DNA from: Panicum virgatum
Lineage: Eukaryota > Streptophyta > Magnoliopsida > Poales > Poaceae
Direction: 5' to 3'
NCBI RefSeq assembly: GCF_016808335.1
Contig: NC_053138.1
Coordinates: 52,420,951-52,484,950, forward strand
Length of the DNA stretch: 64,000 bases
In this document: piece by piece, positions 11,272 to 22,341 of the stretch
How positions within the stretch are numbered: the stretch's first letter is position 1
Layout of the letters: the number at the start of each line of letters is the position of its first letter
Notes under the pieces: generated by a model
Database searches by the model: none
Told to the model about the DNA's origin: nothing
What the model saw: the letters and a program-made list of their open reading frames with translations, nothing else
Position numbers and translations under genes: made by a program

Positions 11272-11442
11272 TAGCAGTGGCCACCTCAGTGACTACTTGT
11301 GGTTGTGGAATAATTGTATGGACTTGCTTTGTATGGACAACTATGCATTTGCATTTGTGGACTACTTGTAGTTGTGGATGAATCATACTAAAGTTTATTT
11401 GTATTTGTGGATTACCTGTGACTATATGAACTGCCTGTGATG

Positions 11443-11444
<2 letters not shown>

Positions 11445-11517
<73 letters not shown>
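11445..11517. repeat. (TA)n microsatellite
   Basis: About 36 uninterrupted TA units in the 3' region of the CACTA element. Confidence 0.97.
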
Positions 11518-11520
<3 letters not shown>

Positions 11521-12060
11521 TATTCCATTCTACACTCGCTTGTAACTACTCCCACATATGTATCTCATCATATATTACGTATCTGACCCAACGAAGAGTA
11601 TGTACATGGAGTATGTGATTATACTTGAACATTTGTGATGGTATATACATTAGGCATGTAACCATACATAAAGTATGTGGACATACTTATTTTATATACT
11701 AATAATAAGGTATAATCATATATATTTTAAAAATAGGACTGCTTTTGAAATTTTTTGTATATACCTTTGAAGTATGTTAGAATAAGTATATGAACATACT
11801 CAAAGTGATAAATGAGTATGAGAACATACGCACGGTGATATACTGATGATGAGAGTAGCTACACGCGAGTGTAGAAAAAACTCATCCTATATGATGCCTG
11901 TGATGTTTATTTGAGTTGGGTACCATACACGTGACCGAATAATCAAAATAGGAAAAAAAATAGCTGGCTCACCATGTGCAACACTCGGCAAAGGGCTATT
12001 TCTGTGCAGCTTGGGAATGCCTTTGCCGAGTGCCAGGCTGGATCTTTGCCGAGTGCCTTG

Positions 12061-14875
12061 TGTAACACCCAAAATTTTACTTTAGAAGAGTCTAGGTTAG
12101 TTTCACAATTTTTCTAGTATCAAAAGAATTATTTTAGCACCTTCGAAAACTCACTCTAGGCTCTAATTTGATTTGTTGCATACATGCTGGTACATATTTT
12201 ATTTTTGTATGGTTGTTCTCGAGTTTCTAAAGTTCTCATAATTTTTCTGGAATTTTTTGAGCCTTTCTTCTATTTTCTACTGCTTTATCTTATTTTCTGT
12301 GCAAAAGAAATATCCCTTTTTATTCTTTTCTTTTCCTTTTCCATGTTTTTCTCTTTTCCTTTGCGGCCTGGGCCGCCGGCCACCTTTCCATTTTCCTCCG
12401 CCGGCCCGAATCCCTTCTTTCCCTTGTTTCCGGCCCATCTGGCCCAACCCACTCCCCCCTTCTCTTTTTCTTTTACTCCTCTCTCTCACTAACAGGGAGA
12501 CCCCACCCGTCATCCCTCACCTTCGGCCGAGTCCGGCTCGGACTCGCCTCTCGCCAATGCTGGACCCACTGGCACGAACGCCAAGGCCGAGTCGGCCCCG
12601 ATCCGCGGCCCTTTTTCCCCCTTGCCTCGCAGGACCTGTCGCTTTTGCCCTAACCACGCGCCTTTTGCAGGCACGTGCCGCCACCGCCACCCGAGCTCGC
12701 CCTTGCCGCCGTCGATTCGCCCCGCGAGAGCCCCTCCAACGTTTTGGTCATTGTGGTAAGCTTTGCGGTGAGCTTCTCTTCCAATTCCACTCCGGAACGA
12801 CCTGTTTTCGAGCTCGCCGGAAACCCGCAGCCACCTTCCCTTGCCGCCGGCCATCCTCCAGCACCCGTCGATTCCTCAAAACTATCCAGCATGCATCCCC
12901 GTGTTGCGCCCGTGCTCGCGAGCCCCCTCACGTATTTTTTTGGCACCCGGAGCCCCGTTTTGTGTGAGCTCTGGTGAGCCCCTACGCGGGCATGGCGGTG
13001 CCGCCGTCCGCCGGCGCTCCGCTGCCGCCTGGCCGGCCGATGCGCCCTGGGCCGACCGATCGAAGATCGACGGTCCAGAGTAGATCTAGTTCTAGTCAAC
13101 CCAGTCCAACACCGGTCAACCCTACCAATTTTGTAGAAAAGCCCTTCAGTTCTTCCTAATTTAACCCGCAGTCCTGAGTTATTCAAAAGTATTTCTGTTT
13201 TACCCCAGAATCTTTCAGAAAGCACCCTGTTCTTTTTCAAAATGGAACCCGCCATCCAGGGATGGCCCTTTTGCACGTTAGCCGCAATGTTTTTATGTAA
13301 AATTATGTTTTTAACCTTGGTTTCTTACTGTTTAAGCGTTTTAAATATTTTCTCTCGCAAACAAGTCCCTACAGCACTGTTTTTAGCATATCTTTACCGT
13401 TTTAGCTCTGTTTTTAGCGTTCTTGGTACCGTTGCGATCGTTGCAATGTGTAGAATTAGTTTTTAAGTGTTTTGTATCTGTTTTTCCATGATTGGTGTAC
13501 AGTTTTAATTTATTTCTATTGTTTGCTTGTATGTACTTGAGTTGCTTGGTGTGTTCGTGACGTATAGACGAGTAGCCGTTCGAGCACTTACAAGATCAAG
13601 ACTTTGAGGACTTCAAGAAGAAGCAAGTGACTGAGGAAGGCAAGTATATTCCTTGATCATTTTTTGTCCCAATAAAATTTAATTAAGCTTGCATGCATTA
13701 ATATTGTGGGGGACTACCTATATATCCTTATTTGATAAGCCTTGTCCTTGATTAGCTGGGTTTTGTTATAAAAATCTTTTGGGTAATATGCTTAGCCGCT
13801 GAACAATGGTTGTGGGTTGGGTTTCTACACTTCTTTTGGAGACATGAAACTTCTATATACATATTCTTTGGAACAATATTAATGTTTTAGTAACTTGTTT
13901 AAAATCAACCATGGAGAACCACCCGGGAAAACAGCGCAACCACAAGAACTACATGGCTCTGATCTTGGCTGATTAGTTAGATATCTCTAGCTTGTTAGTA
14001 GCTGACCGAAAGGTGCAAGGGGGGGACTAGGTTTAAGAGGGGTACCCGGCCTACCAAAGGGGTTTGGTACGCCTACTGGGTATGCTCGCTTTGGGGCAGG
14101 ATGCACTCGCCTAGCAGCTGAAACCTCAGCGGGCTACTACTGGTTAGGGAGTCTTTGTAAAGGCCTCATAGTGAATCCCTACCACTCACCAAAGGAAGTG
14201 TTTAAGAGGCTAGCTACCTCGGGCACAAAGGGAGACACGACTTGTGGGTAAAGTGTGCAACCTCTGCAGAGTGAAAACTGATATATCAGTCGTGCTCACG
14301 GTCAAGAGCGGCTCGGACCCTCACATGTCAACTTAATGGAAATCACTGCATTTAATTCAGTTGTTTAATTGTTCCAAGCTTTATTTACTTCAGATTTACT
14401 ACTTTTTTATAAAAGTGGGATGGTTCATACATGCTTAGTAAATAGTTACTAATTATTTAATTAAAATGCTTACCGCTTTACTAAGCCAGCCTTAATTCCT
14501 TGTTATAAGCCTTGCGTGTCATTTACTTTTCTAATATACTTGCTGAGTACGACTTGTGCTCATCTTTGCTATTACCACATCATTCAAGGCAAGATCAGTT
14601 TGAGGAGTACCCAGATGATATTCAGGACTTCTAGGCGTACGTTTCCCCCAGTCAGCTACCTGTGGAGTTGGAGTACCCACTGCTAGAATAAATGCAAACT
14701 GAAACGCTTATTTATTTATATTAATGACTTTCGGCTTGGTTTGTAATAAATTTAACTTTGGTACTTTATGGCATTGCTACTGTTATTTACTATTATCATC
14801 ATATATGTGTAATTTTGATCCTGGCGCATATATGATTTATTACTCAATTTTACTCCTTCAAAACTGGGCGTGACA
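12061..14875 (+). mobile_element. Solo LTR of a Ty3/gypsy element (2815 bp, TSD CCTTG)
   Basis: Starts TGTAACACCC and ends GGGCGTGACA, flanked by a perfect 5-bp duplication CCTTG (12056-12060 and 14876-14880). No internal domain remains, so this is a solo LTR produced by LTR-LTR recombination. Structure: T-rich start, GC-rich block 12360-13080, then AT-rich 3' half. The segment near 14256-14330 (GTGCAACCTCTGCAGAGTG followed by TGATATATCAG and CGTGCTCACGG) is shared with the LTR at 7091-10011 and, more weakly, with the LTR region near 33.7 kb. It interrupts the CACTA element. Confidence 0.93.
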
Positions 14876-15284
14876 CCTTGCCATCATGGCACTCGGCAAA
14901 GGCATCCATTACCATCACTTGGCCGCCCCCCTTACTTTTTTTTGCTGAGAGACAATTGAGCACTCGGTAAAGTCTTTGCCGAATGCTCGACAAAAAAACA
15001 ATCAATAAAGAGTTGTTTACCATCAAAATCGGTGCCGAGTGAGCTATGCCGAGAGTGGCACTCGGCAAAACTTTTTCCAAGTGTTTTCCTAGTTTCCCGT
15101 AGTGATGGTCAGATTTCAGCAGCATACAACTAGCTAGTACAGGTGGTTAAAAAGTCCATCAAGGTCATTGAAATTTGATTGTTTTGAACATCTAACGAAA
15201 GCTTGAAACTTCCAAGGTCTCAATCAAAATTCCGTATTTCATTCAATTTCTTTTCAACCATACAGCCATGGCCTTGGTGGACAC

Positions 15285-15508
15285 TTCCTTATATGCATGC
15301 TGACCATGGGTGGTAGAGGAACCACACGTTAGGCCCCATGCTGATGGCCAAGCAGACCAGGGAGAAGACGAAGTAAGCCATGTAGACCACCAAGGAGGGA
15401 ATGCAACTGGCCGTTGGTTGCCAAGTTGAATGCTACCATGAATAACACGTAGAACACGCCCTCGAAGATGATCTAGAGGCCTAGCAGCATATGGGAGGTC
15501 AGCACCTG
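15285..15508 (-). pseudogene. Ureide permease exon remnant
   Basis: Minus-strand relic of the large UPS exon present intact at 23639-23106. A CAG acceptor at 15506-15508 precedes V-L-T-S-H-M-L-L-G-L; then come a stop, IIFEGVFYVLFMVAFNLATNG and, after a frameshift, LVVYMAYFVFSLVCLAISMG and NVWFLYHP. These match GVFYALFTPAFNLATND, VYTAFFYFSLACF and NVWFLYRP of UPS-A. It lacks the rest of the gene, so it is a dead third family member or a dispersed fragment, about 7.6 kb from UPS-A on the same strand. Confidence 0.82.
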
Positions 15509-16318
15509 ACCCGCCTTCAAAGCCACAATCTAGGGTCCGCTACACCTCCTAAGACACTCCAGGCGATACAAATTAAAAACCAGCTGTTGTATAGTTTCCT
15601 GATAGCTAGCTACACCAAGTGTTTTGGATAACATGCTGAACTTCCACTCATGTCTTAATTAAATTCTATGTTTCTGGAAGTTCACTCAATATACTTTTTA
15701 ATCGAAACACTCATGATCTAGGTTGACACTTTTCTATATGCAACTGCACCCACACTAGCAAATGTGATTTGCCACAATTGAAGAAAAGGGAGAACGGACC
15801 ATGCTCCTATGGCGACGACCGTGAGGAAGATGAAGTATCTAAGCATGAGGCATGACAGCAATGACCTAACATGTGTAGTGACTATCACTCATCGTGGCCA
15901 TTGAACATGGGCGAACACCCGTAGCTAGTTGATCAGACCGTCACAAATCTGCAGCATACTTTCTGGTTCCTCCCATTTCTATCTAGGTAAATGGTTCATA
16001 GAATAACCAAGGTGATGACGGTATGATGGAAGAGGTTGTGAACTTCTCAAAATGGGGAAGAGGGGTGGGTGGTTTGTGTGTGTGTGTGTGTGTGGGGGGG
16101 GGGGGGGGTATTATCAAAAATCATCAGAGCCGAGAAATAAGTGGCCCGAGAGTGATGCTATATATATAACCTAAGTGCGACTCTTATTGGAACAAGGGCA
16201 AATCTAAGTACTAATAATCTGATAATTGAACATGGCGGGCGTGGGAGATAATGACTAGAATCACCAGCAAAATATGCTAAACAAATAAGAACAATTGTTG
16301 ACATAAATTTGGTCACAC
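15509..16318. other. Intergenic; weak coding-like relic and GT/G tract
   Basis: On the minus strand near 15780-15900 one frame reads MLRYFIFLTVVAIGAW, which looks membrane-protein-like, but I cannot assign it. A (GT)n tract followed by about 12 G lies at 16074-16108. Nothing else is supported. Confidence 0.35.
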
Positions 16319-17213
16319 TGTTGGCGCCTATTCGGGGCCAACACACGAACGCGCACGATCGCACGGCGAGCAACGACGCTCCATGCAGCACCGCAGCACC
16401 AACTAGTCAGACCGGTATGGTTGACCGGTCAGACCGGTCTTGTCAGGGCAGCCCAACGAGGATCCAACGAACGCCCACCCGGGAGGGACCCCATCGGGGC
16501 AGTCGCACCTTGGGTTGTCCTAGGCTCGGCAGGCCAGCTAGGGCGTCCACAAACGCCATGGAGATGAGAGAAGAACAGCATGTTGGGATTGAAAAAGCTA
16601 GGGTAAAGAAAAAAAGTAAAGACAATAAAAAGTAGATGTATTTGATAAGTTCGATTGGGTTGGATTCCTCAATCGACCGTGACCCTTTATATTTATAGGG
16701 TGGAGAGGTCTATACCCATGGGAGGTCGAAAATATATTAAAAATCGACCTATAATCAACTTACAACTCTAATTCGGACTAAACTGCTAAAAACCGGTCAG
16801 ACCGGTCACCAAATCCAGTCAGACCGGACTTACTACGGTTCATAACAGCCAAAACGGTCAAACCGATTACCAAATCCGGTCAGACCGGATTTACCCAGAC
16901 GTGAAAACTTGCAGGTGCTATATCTCCTATGTCCGGACTCCAAATTAGGCTATCCATATATTCGTTTCGATCGACTCGATGAGGGCTTCATCTTTGTGCA
17001 CTCAAACTCATGATTTGAGTTCATCTTAATGCTGTTTTGAATCTGTCTTTGCATCATTGATGAAATCATGTCCAAAATATCCCAAAACAATCCTCATGTC
17101 CTGCACAATAATTATACATGTCAAACTTACAAAATAATAGGAGTTAATATTGAATTGGTTATTTTGGCCTTTATCTTGTTTGCTTTAGGTCCTGCCAATT
17201 TTGAGTGTCAACA
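16319..17213 (-). repeat. 3' LTR (895 bp)
   Basis: TGTTGGCGCC to GAGTGTCAACA. It contains the TATA-like CTATAAATATAAAGG on the minus strand near 16690-16705 and several GGTCAGACCGG palindromes. It is 39 bp longer than the other LTR, mostly from a segment near 16520-16545 missing in the partner. Confidence 0.9.
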
Positions 17214-17565
17214 TGTGCCCCCCTGTTTCTTGGTAAAGTTTGCGTACCAAGAAACATTCTCAACGATCAAAATTGCTTAGGGACGATGACAAATAATACA
17301 TCGGCCATATATTTTTTTATACTTATTATGCATGCTAATATAGCCAAAATAAGGAAACTAGCAAATACAACAATTTATGGTTTAAAATCAGCAAACTATT
17401 TCGGCTTTGAAATTCCATAGCATGTCTAACAACAGAAATCCTGATACGGCCAATGCAACCGATTATTCAAATCATGGCCCCTTGGTAAGGCACAAGTATG
17501 AGATTGATAGTCATAACGGGACAACCAAGGATTATACCAAAACCATGAATTATAATTGAGTATAC

Positions 17566-18060
17566 CTAAATATGCATTCCATGGCACATGCATCGACGGA
17601 ATAAATGATGAAGACCAAAACGATGACCGTTGATGCTTTCTTGGGGTGGTGAAGAATTCTTTCTTCGTTTGCCTTCCAATTGATTGCTTTGTTTTTGTTC
17701 AGATATCTTCTTGTATTTATCCAGAAGCTCCTCAAAGGTCGGCTTGTTCCTATTTTTTGCACCACCAGAATTATTCTTAGGTTCAGACCGATCGGACCGG
17801 TCGGGCGAACCGGCTAGACCGGTCTTGTCAGAACAGATATGATTGCTCTTATCTTTCCCCCCAGCCGAATTTGAACATTGTTCGACTATATTGTTTGAAT
17901 TATGATCATCATTGGGAACAATTTTACCAATTGAGCTATCTGATTGCTCTTCAACAACTGGGTTTTCTTTATCTAATGTCAAATCTGAATTTTTATTCAA
18001 TTGTCCATCTTTTTTGACACGATAGACTTTCTTGATCACCTTGTGTTTCCTTTTCTGCAT
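17566..18060 (-). CDS. gag-like ORF 2 of the non-autonomous LTR element
   Basis: Minus-strand ORF, about 164 aa, beginning MQKRKHKVIKKVYRVKKDG. It is highly charged, with a Lys-rich start and a Ser/Asn/Asp-rich middle containing GSPDRSDRSEPKNN (the translated LTR-type GGTCAGACCGGT motif), then FEELLDKYKKISEQKQSNQ. I recognise no domain. It may be the 3' part of the same disrupted gag-like gene as the ORF at 19301, now separated by a MITE insertion and frameshifts. Confidence 0.5.
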   Translation of the reverse strand: MQKRKHKVIKKVYRVKKDGQLNKNSDLTLDKENPVVEEQSDSSIGKIVPNDDHNSNNIVEQCSNSAGGKDKSNHICSDKTGLAGSPDRSDRSEPKNNSGGAKNRNKPTFEELLDKYKKISEQKQSNQLEGKRRKNSSPPQESINGHRFGLHHLFRRCMCHGMHI

Positions 18061-18175
18061 AGGCCGATTTTTAGGATCAAAACGGTTATTATTTGTAGGT
18101 GATGGCTTACTAATTGCCGGCTCCCTATAGGTAAATATAATTTGGGCACAAATATGTTGGGAGAGATGGCATATA

Positions 18176-18433
18176 CTCCCTCCGTCCGGAAATGATCTAC
18201 GTATTTTGGCTAGGAAAAGTCAAACTTTATAAACTTTGACTAATAATTAGTTAAATTATATGTATAATTAGTTTATAAAATTTATGTCAATACATATGTA
18301 TTCAAAGAGGTTTTGAGATGACATTGAGTTATTCATAATTGACATTATATTCTAAGAGTGATTAATAAGTCAAACTTTACTTCGAATGACTTTCTCTAGT
18401 CAAAATATGTAGATCATTTCCGAACGGAGGGAG
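18176..18433. mobile_element. Stowaway MITE (258 bp) in the LTR element
   Basis: TIRs CTCCCTCCGTCCGGAAATGATC and its imperfect inverse ending CGGAGGGAG, flanked by TA on both sides (18174-18175, 18434-18435). Stowaway/Tc1-mariner hallmark. Confidence 0.93.
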
Positions 18434-18821
18434 TATGAATTATGAAACCATGGTGCACAAGAATAAGACAAACTGAAATTAGCACCCCATGGCATATTCA
18501 TAAGGAATCCATATGATGGAAACGGCATTGACATAGGAGCATAATTCCATTGCCGATTCTGATTATAGAATTTTTGTTTTGAAACAGATTTTGGTTGTTT
18601 GGAATTTTTAGCCCGACTAGCATGTTTGATATCCTTTTGTTTTGAGGATTTAGCTGGAAGCTTCTTATTTGGCTTCGGCTTTTCTTTTTCATGCTTATGA
18701 CGGTTTTTGGATTCAATAGTTTTTCAAACACCGATCTCGGGTTTCTTGGGTTTAACCATCTTTAGCTTTGATTTATTTTGCGAAACCCTAGATGAGGCGG
18801 TTAGACCGGTTGGAGAACCAG

Positions 18822-19301
18822 TCAGACCGGTTGCGGTACAACCGGTGCCTTTGACTTTGTTTTGTTGCCCCCGAGCGTAAAAGTATTAGAATTAGTTTCT
18901 GTGTACTTGCTAGGGTAATTTGGTTCGACAATTTTGGCTTGAGACGGCTGAATTGTATCTTGACCAGCAACATCACAAATCGGCAAATTTTTGCAAGGAT
19001 TATTAGCCGGCTTCTCAATAGCCGACTTTTGAATAACAGGAATTAGATCTACACTTTTCTTTTTATCAATCATAGCATCAACAAAATTAAGCAAACCACT
19101 TATAAAGCCGGTTGTGGACTTACTATGCTTCTGTAGATCGTACATCCTCAACTCGTCGATGGCAAATATCTTCTTCATGATGACGCCTTGTTCCGTTACC
19201 CGATAACAGTGAGGAAGTATATAGTCATGGATATACTTGAGTAGTTCTTCAGGTAATCCTTCAAGTGCCATCATATCACTGGAGTTTGATAAATCGGACA
19301 T
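18822..19301 (-). CDS. gag-like ORF 1 of the non-autonomous LTR element
   Basis: ATG at 19301, about 40 bp inside the 5' LTR border on the minus strand. It begins MSDLSNSSDMMALEGLPEEL and continues KYIHDYILPHCYRVTEQG, then KHSKSTTGFISGLLNFVDAM. The N-terminus is compact and helical; the C-terminus is Lys/Thr/Pro-rich. The frame stops at 18822, with similar Lys/Pro-rich coding in shifted frames to about 18490 (PMSMPFPSYGFLMNMPWG). I recognise only the gag-like style of grass non-autonomous elements. Confidence 0.5.
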   Translation of the reverse strand: MSDLSNSSDMMALEGLPEELLKYIHDYILPHCYRVTEQGVIMKKIFAIDELRMYDLQKHSKSTTGFISGLLNFVDAMIDKKKSVDLIPVIQKSAIEKPANNPCKNLPICDVAGQDTIQPSQAKIVEPNYPSKYTETNSNTFTLGGNKTKSKAPVVPQPV

Positions 19302-19341
19302 GATAGCCAGATTCTCGTTCCCCAGTGGAGTCGCTAAAATG

Positions 19342-20197
19342 TGTTGGCGCCTATTCAGGGCCAACACATGAATGCGCACGATCGCGGGGCGAGCAGCGAC
19401 ACTCCTTGCAGCGCCGCAGCACCAACCGGTCAGACCGGTCTCGTCAGGGTAGCCCGACGAGGATCCAACCAACACCCACCCGGGAGGGACCGCGTCGGGG
19501 TAGTCGTACCTTGGGTTGCCCTAGGGCGTCCTCAAATGCCATGGAGACAAAAGAAGAATAGCATGTTGGGGTTGGAAAAGCTAGGGTAAATAAAAAAGAT
19601 AAAGACGATAAAAAGTAGATGTATTTGATAAGTTCGATTGGGTTGGATTCCTCAATCGCCCGTGACCCTTTATATTTATAGGGTGGAGAGGTCTGTACCC
19701 ATGGGAGGTCAAAAATACATTAAAAACCAACCTATAATCAACTTACAACTCTAATTCAGACTAAACTGCTAAAAACCGGTCAGACAGATCACCAAATCCA
19801 GTCAGACCGGACTTACTACGATGCATAACAGCCAAAACCGGCCAAACCGGTTACCAAATCCGGTCAGACCGGATTTACCCAGACGTGAAAACTTGCAGGT
19901 GCTATATCTTCTATGTCCGGACTCCAAATTAGGCGATCCATATATCCGTTTCAATCATCTCGATGAGGGATTCATCTTGGTGCACTCAAACTCATGATTT
20001 CACTTCATCTTAATGATGTTTTGAATCTGTCTTTGCCTTATTGATGAAATCATGTCCAAAATATCTCAAAATGGTATTCATGTCCTGCACAATAATTATA
20101 CATGCCAAATTTGTAAAATAATAGGAGTTAATATTGAATTGGTTATTTTGACATTTATCCTGCTTGCTTTAGGTCATGCCAATTTTGAGTGTCAACA
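19342..20197 (-). repeat. 5' LTR (856 bp)
   Basis: Same borders as the partner LTR, TGTTGGCGCC to GAGTGTCAACA. By eye the two LTRs differ at scattered positions and by one roughly 40-bp indel, so insertion is not very recent. Confidence 0.9.
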
Positions 20198-20202
20198 CAC
20201 AC

Positions 20203-20770
20203 GCTAAAGTGCACTAGAATGTTTGGACTGTAGAAGAAATTAAAACAGCTCTAACCCAACTCCAGGTCCAGGCTACTACACACTCGATGCTGCAAGTTGA
20301 TGACCTCCTAAATCAATGCAAGAACTTGGTCTCATACAAGCTTTTGCCTTAAAAAAAACCATCTGTTGTGCTCCATCTAGATGTTAGCTGTAGAAGGATG
20401 AATTTGTGATAAATCTGCGAAACCTGACTAGTCCGGTTCTAGAAAACGATAAGGCCGATATCCTTGGGCTTCGGTGCACTCACTTGCCCAAGAGGACAAC
20501 CATCACATTTTTATGGTGAAGGACGGCTAGTTTTACAAGCAAACAAGTTTAAGGTTATGCCAGACGATAATTATGTAGCAAGGAACTAGCTTGCATGGCC
20601 AAGAATCTCGAACAAAACCCATGCTATAAAATACAATTTAATATGACCATTCTACGTACGGCTAGGCGCTTTTATTATTGTAAGACACCACACAGCATGA
20701 GAGAAATGCCTCGTGTTGTGTCTAATTAACTAGAGGAGAGATTTGTCATTGTTTCATTTTTGGTATTATA
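20203..20770 (+). other. Intergenic with a short coding-like relic
   Basis: One frame at about 20218-20352 reads NVWTVEEIKTALTQLQVQAT and MLQVDDLLNQCKNLVSYKLLP before a stop. It looks like protein sequence but I cannot assign it. The LTR element at 16319-20197 inserted just upstream, so the rest of this relic may lie left of 16314. Confidence 0.3.
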
Positions 20771-20772
20771 TA

Positions 20773-21448
20773 CTCCCTCCGTTTTTTATTAGATGTCGGA
20801 TTTAGATTCGGTGCACATACCAAGAAGACTACTCTCTCGTGAGTTAGGGGGTGTTTGGTTCATGGGACTTATGCAAAAGTCCGCGGTACTTTAGTCCCTA
20901 AAGAACCAAACAAAGAGACTTTTTAGGACTAAAGTGGTAATTGGGGCTAAAGAATCAAAAGTCTCTTTTGAGAAGCTTTTTAGGACTTAAAGTCTACATG
21001 AGGCCTACTATTCCAACCCCTACCCTCGGTCCCCACCTCTTGGATGCATGCAGATTAGAGGTAATATGATATTTTGTGCACTCATTTAATGACTTCCTAG
21101 TTCTTTTAGTTCCTGGAAGGGGCTAAAATTTTTAGTCCAAGAATAAAATTAGTCTAGGGGCTTTTGCCAACCAAACACCACCTTAATCATTCTCGGTAAA
21201 GGATCTCACATTCTCACCGATTAATGCCGCATCGGTTTCCCCACGCATACAAGCTGCACATCAATGGAAACCAATCACGATTGTTTATGTCAGGCTGTCA
21301 CAAACCAATCGGGATGTGCATGCAGCAACACCCTTTAATTTCCATATCTCTTCCATCAAAGCACTTCAGAAACCAGACAGAACTGCGACATTCTTTTTCC
21401 GACGTTTAGCAAAAACCAAATAAGACATCTAATAAAAAACGGGGGGAG
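20773..21448. mobile_element. Stowaway MITE containing a nested Tourist MITE
   Basis: TIRs CTCCCTCCGTTTTTTATTAG and its inverse ending CTAATAAAAAACGGGGGGAG, with TA at 20771-20772 and 21449-21450. The 676-bp length reflects an inner 336-bp element plus its TTA duplication; the original Stowaway would be about 337 bp. Confidence 0.93.
20847..21182. mobile_element. Tourist-like (PIF/Harbinger) MITE, 336 bp
   Basis: TIRs GGGGGTGTTTGGTTC and, inverted, GGTGGTGTTTGGTTGG. Flanked by TTA on both sides (20844-20846, 21183-21185). Inserted into the Stowaway element. Confidence 0.93.
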
Positions 21449-21708
21449 TATATAGCTGATTATGCAATCAGGCCCAACTCAAACTTGAAACTGCTGGTAT
21501 TTATAAGTTAGTTTCTTCAAAAAGTTACTAGAAGTGCACTGCCATTGTTTTCTTTATCTGCTGAAGTCATTTATGCTAATGGCTGGTTGAGATATTTGTA
21601 TATTGTTTTCGTATCAAGCTGTGTTGATGAATGGCCAGAAATATGTATATCACAGCAGATGGCATGCTTATGCAACCATTAAGAACTTGTATCATTACTG
21701 TAGCCAAC
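21449..21708. other. Short intergenic stretch
   Basis: AT-rich; nothing recognised. Confidence 0.5.
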
Positions 21709-22336
21709 TGTCACACATGGTTTTTAAAATAAAACCGAATGTGTCACTATATGCATACTAGGATCAAATTATGATGTCATAATAGAATATTGAGCAACAA
21801 TATTACGAATAAGATACTTACAACAACTAAAAGTCTATCAATATCTTATTCTGAAAACAACGGCTCCAAACTTCACAGAGAATCGATCGGGGGCAACACC
21901 TTCAACAAACTTCAGTGGCAACACGTGGGGTCGTCTGCGCTTTCGCGTGCACACATGGCCAGGCAACGTTGAGCCGAACAGACTTGTATCGCTCACGCAC
22001 AAGTGGAGAGATAAAAAGAGTTGGGCCCGTCTAGTGAAGAAAGAAAGAAAAAAAAAGAAAAAATAGAGAAAGAAAACAAATAGGTAGATAAAGGAAAAGG
22101 AATTTTTATTCCCAAAAAGTTCTAGGAAAATTCACAAAGAATGTTTAGGACATGAGGAGCTCGAACAAAATATTTCACGGCTCGCGAGAAAATCAAGCTT
22201 CCTAAAATTGGATTTCACTCTAGAAAATAAAGAATAAAAACTAAAAAAATATGGGTAATTCTCAGAAAGTCTAGAAATAGATAAGTTTATTCAAAAATAT
22301 ATTCACATACTAAAATTGAAATTTTAAGATGTGACA
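21709..22336 (-). mobile_element. Solo LTR, gypsy family (628 bp, TSD CCAAC)
   Basis: On the minus strand it starts TGTCACATCTTAAAATTTC (22336) and ends ACCATGTGTGACA (21709). Perfect target duplication CCAAC at 21704-21708 and 22337-22341. The last 35 bp, CATTCGGTTTTATTTTAAAAACC, match the end of the LTR at 7091-10011, so this is a shorter relative of that family. No internal region remains. Confidence 0.88.
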
Positions 22337-22341
22337 CCAAC

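Larger units (their letters stand above)
10947..15104 (+). mobile_element. Right part of a CACTA transposon, interrupted by a solo LTR
   Basis: The right terminus is TTTCCCGTAGTG at 15093-15104, the reverse complement of CACTACGGGAAA. Both sides of the inserted solo LTR carry the subterminal repeat ACTCGGCAAAG in both orientations (for example near 11975, 12022, 12046, 14893, 15061), the usual CACTA subterminal pattern. Transposase tail exons lie at 10947-11271. I could not find the matching left terminus, so the element is probably truncated on the left. Confidence 0.7.
16319..20197 (-). mobile_element. Complete non-autonomous LTR retrotransposon (3879 bp, TSD CACAC)
   Basis: Two similar LTRs (16319-17213 and 19342-20197) with TGTTG and CAACA ends enclose a 2.1-kb internal region. 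The element is flanked by the perfect duplication CACAC (16314-16318, 20198-20202). Orientation is minus: a purine-rich tract ACAGGGGGGCACA directly precedes the left LTR on that strand, and TAGCGACTCCACTGGGGA follows the right LTR as the likely PBS region. The internal part encodes only gag-like ORFs; I see no protease, RT, RNase H or integrase. A Stowaway MITE is inserted at 18176-18433. Such an element would depend on another element for mobility. Confidence 0.92.

Noticed and set aside
12257..13276. ORFs of 208-236 aa
   Set aside because: Inside the solo LTR; composition-driven, no family resemblance.
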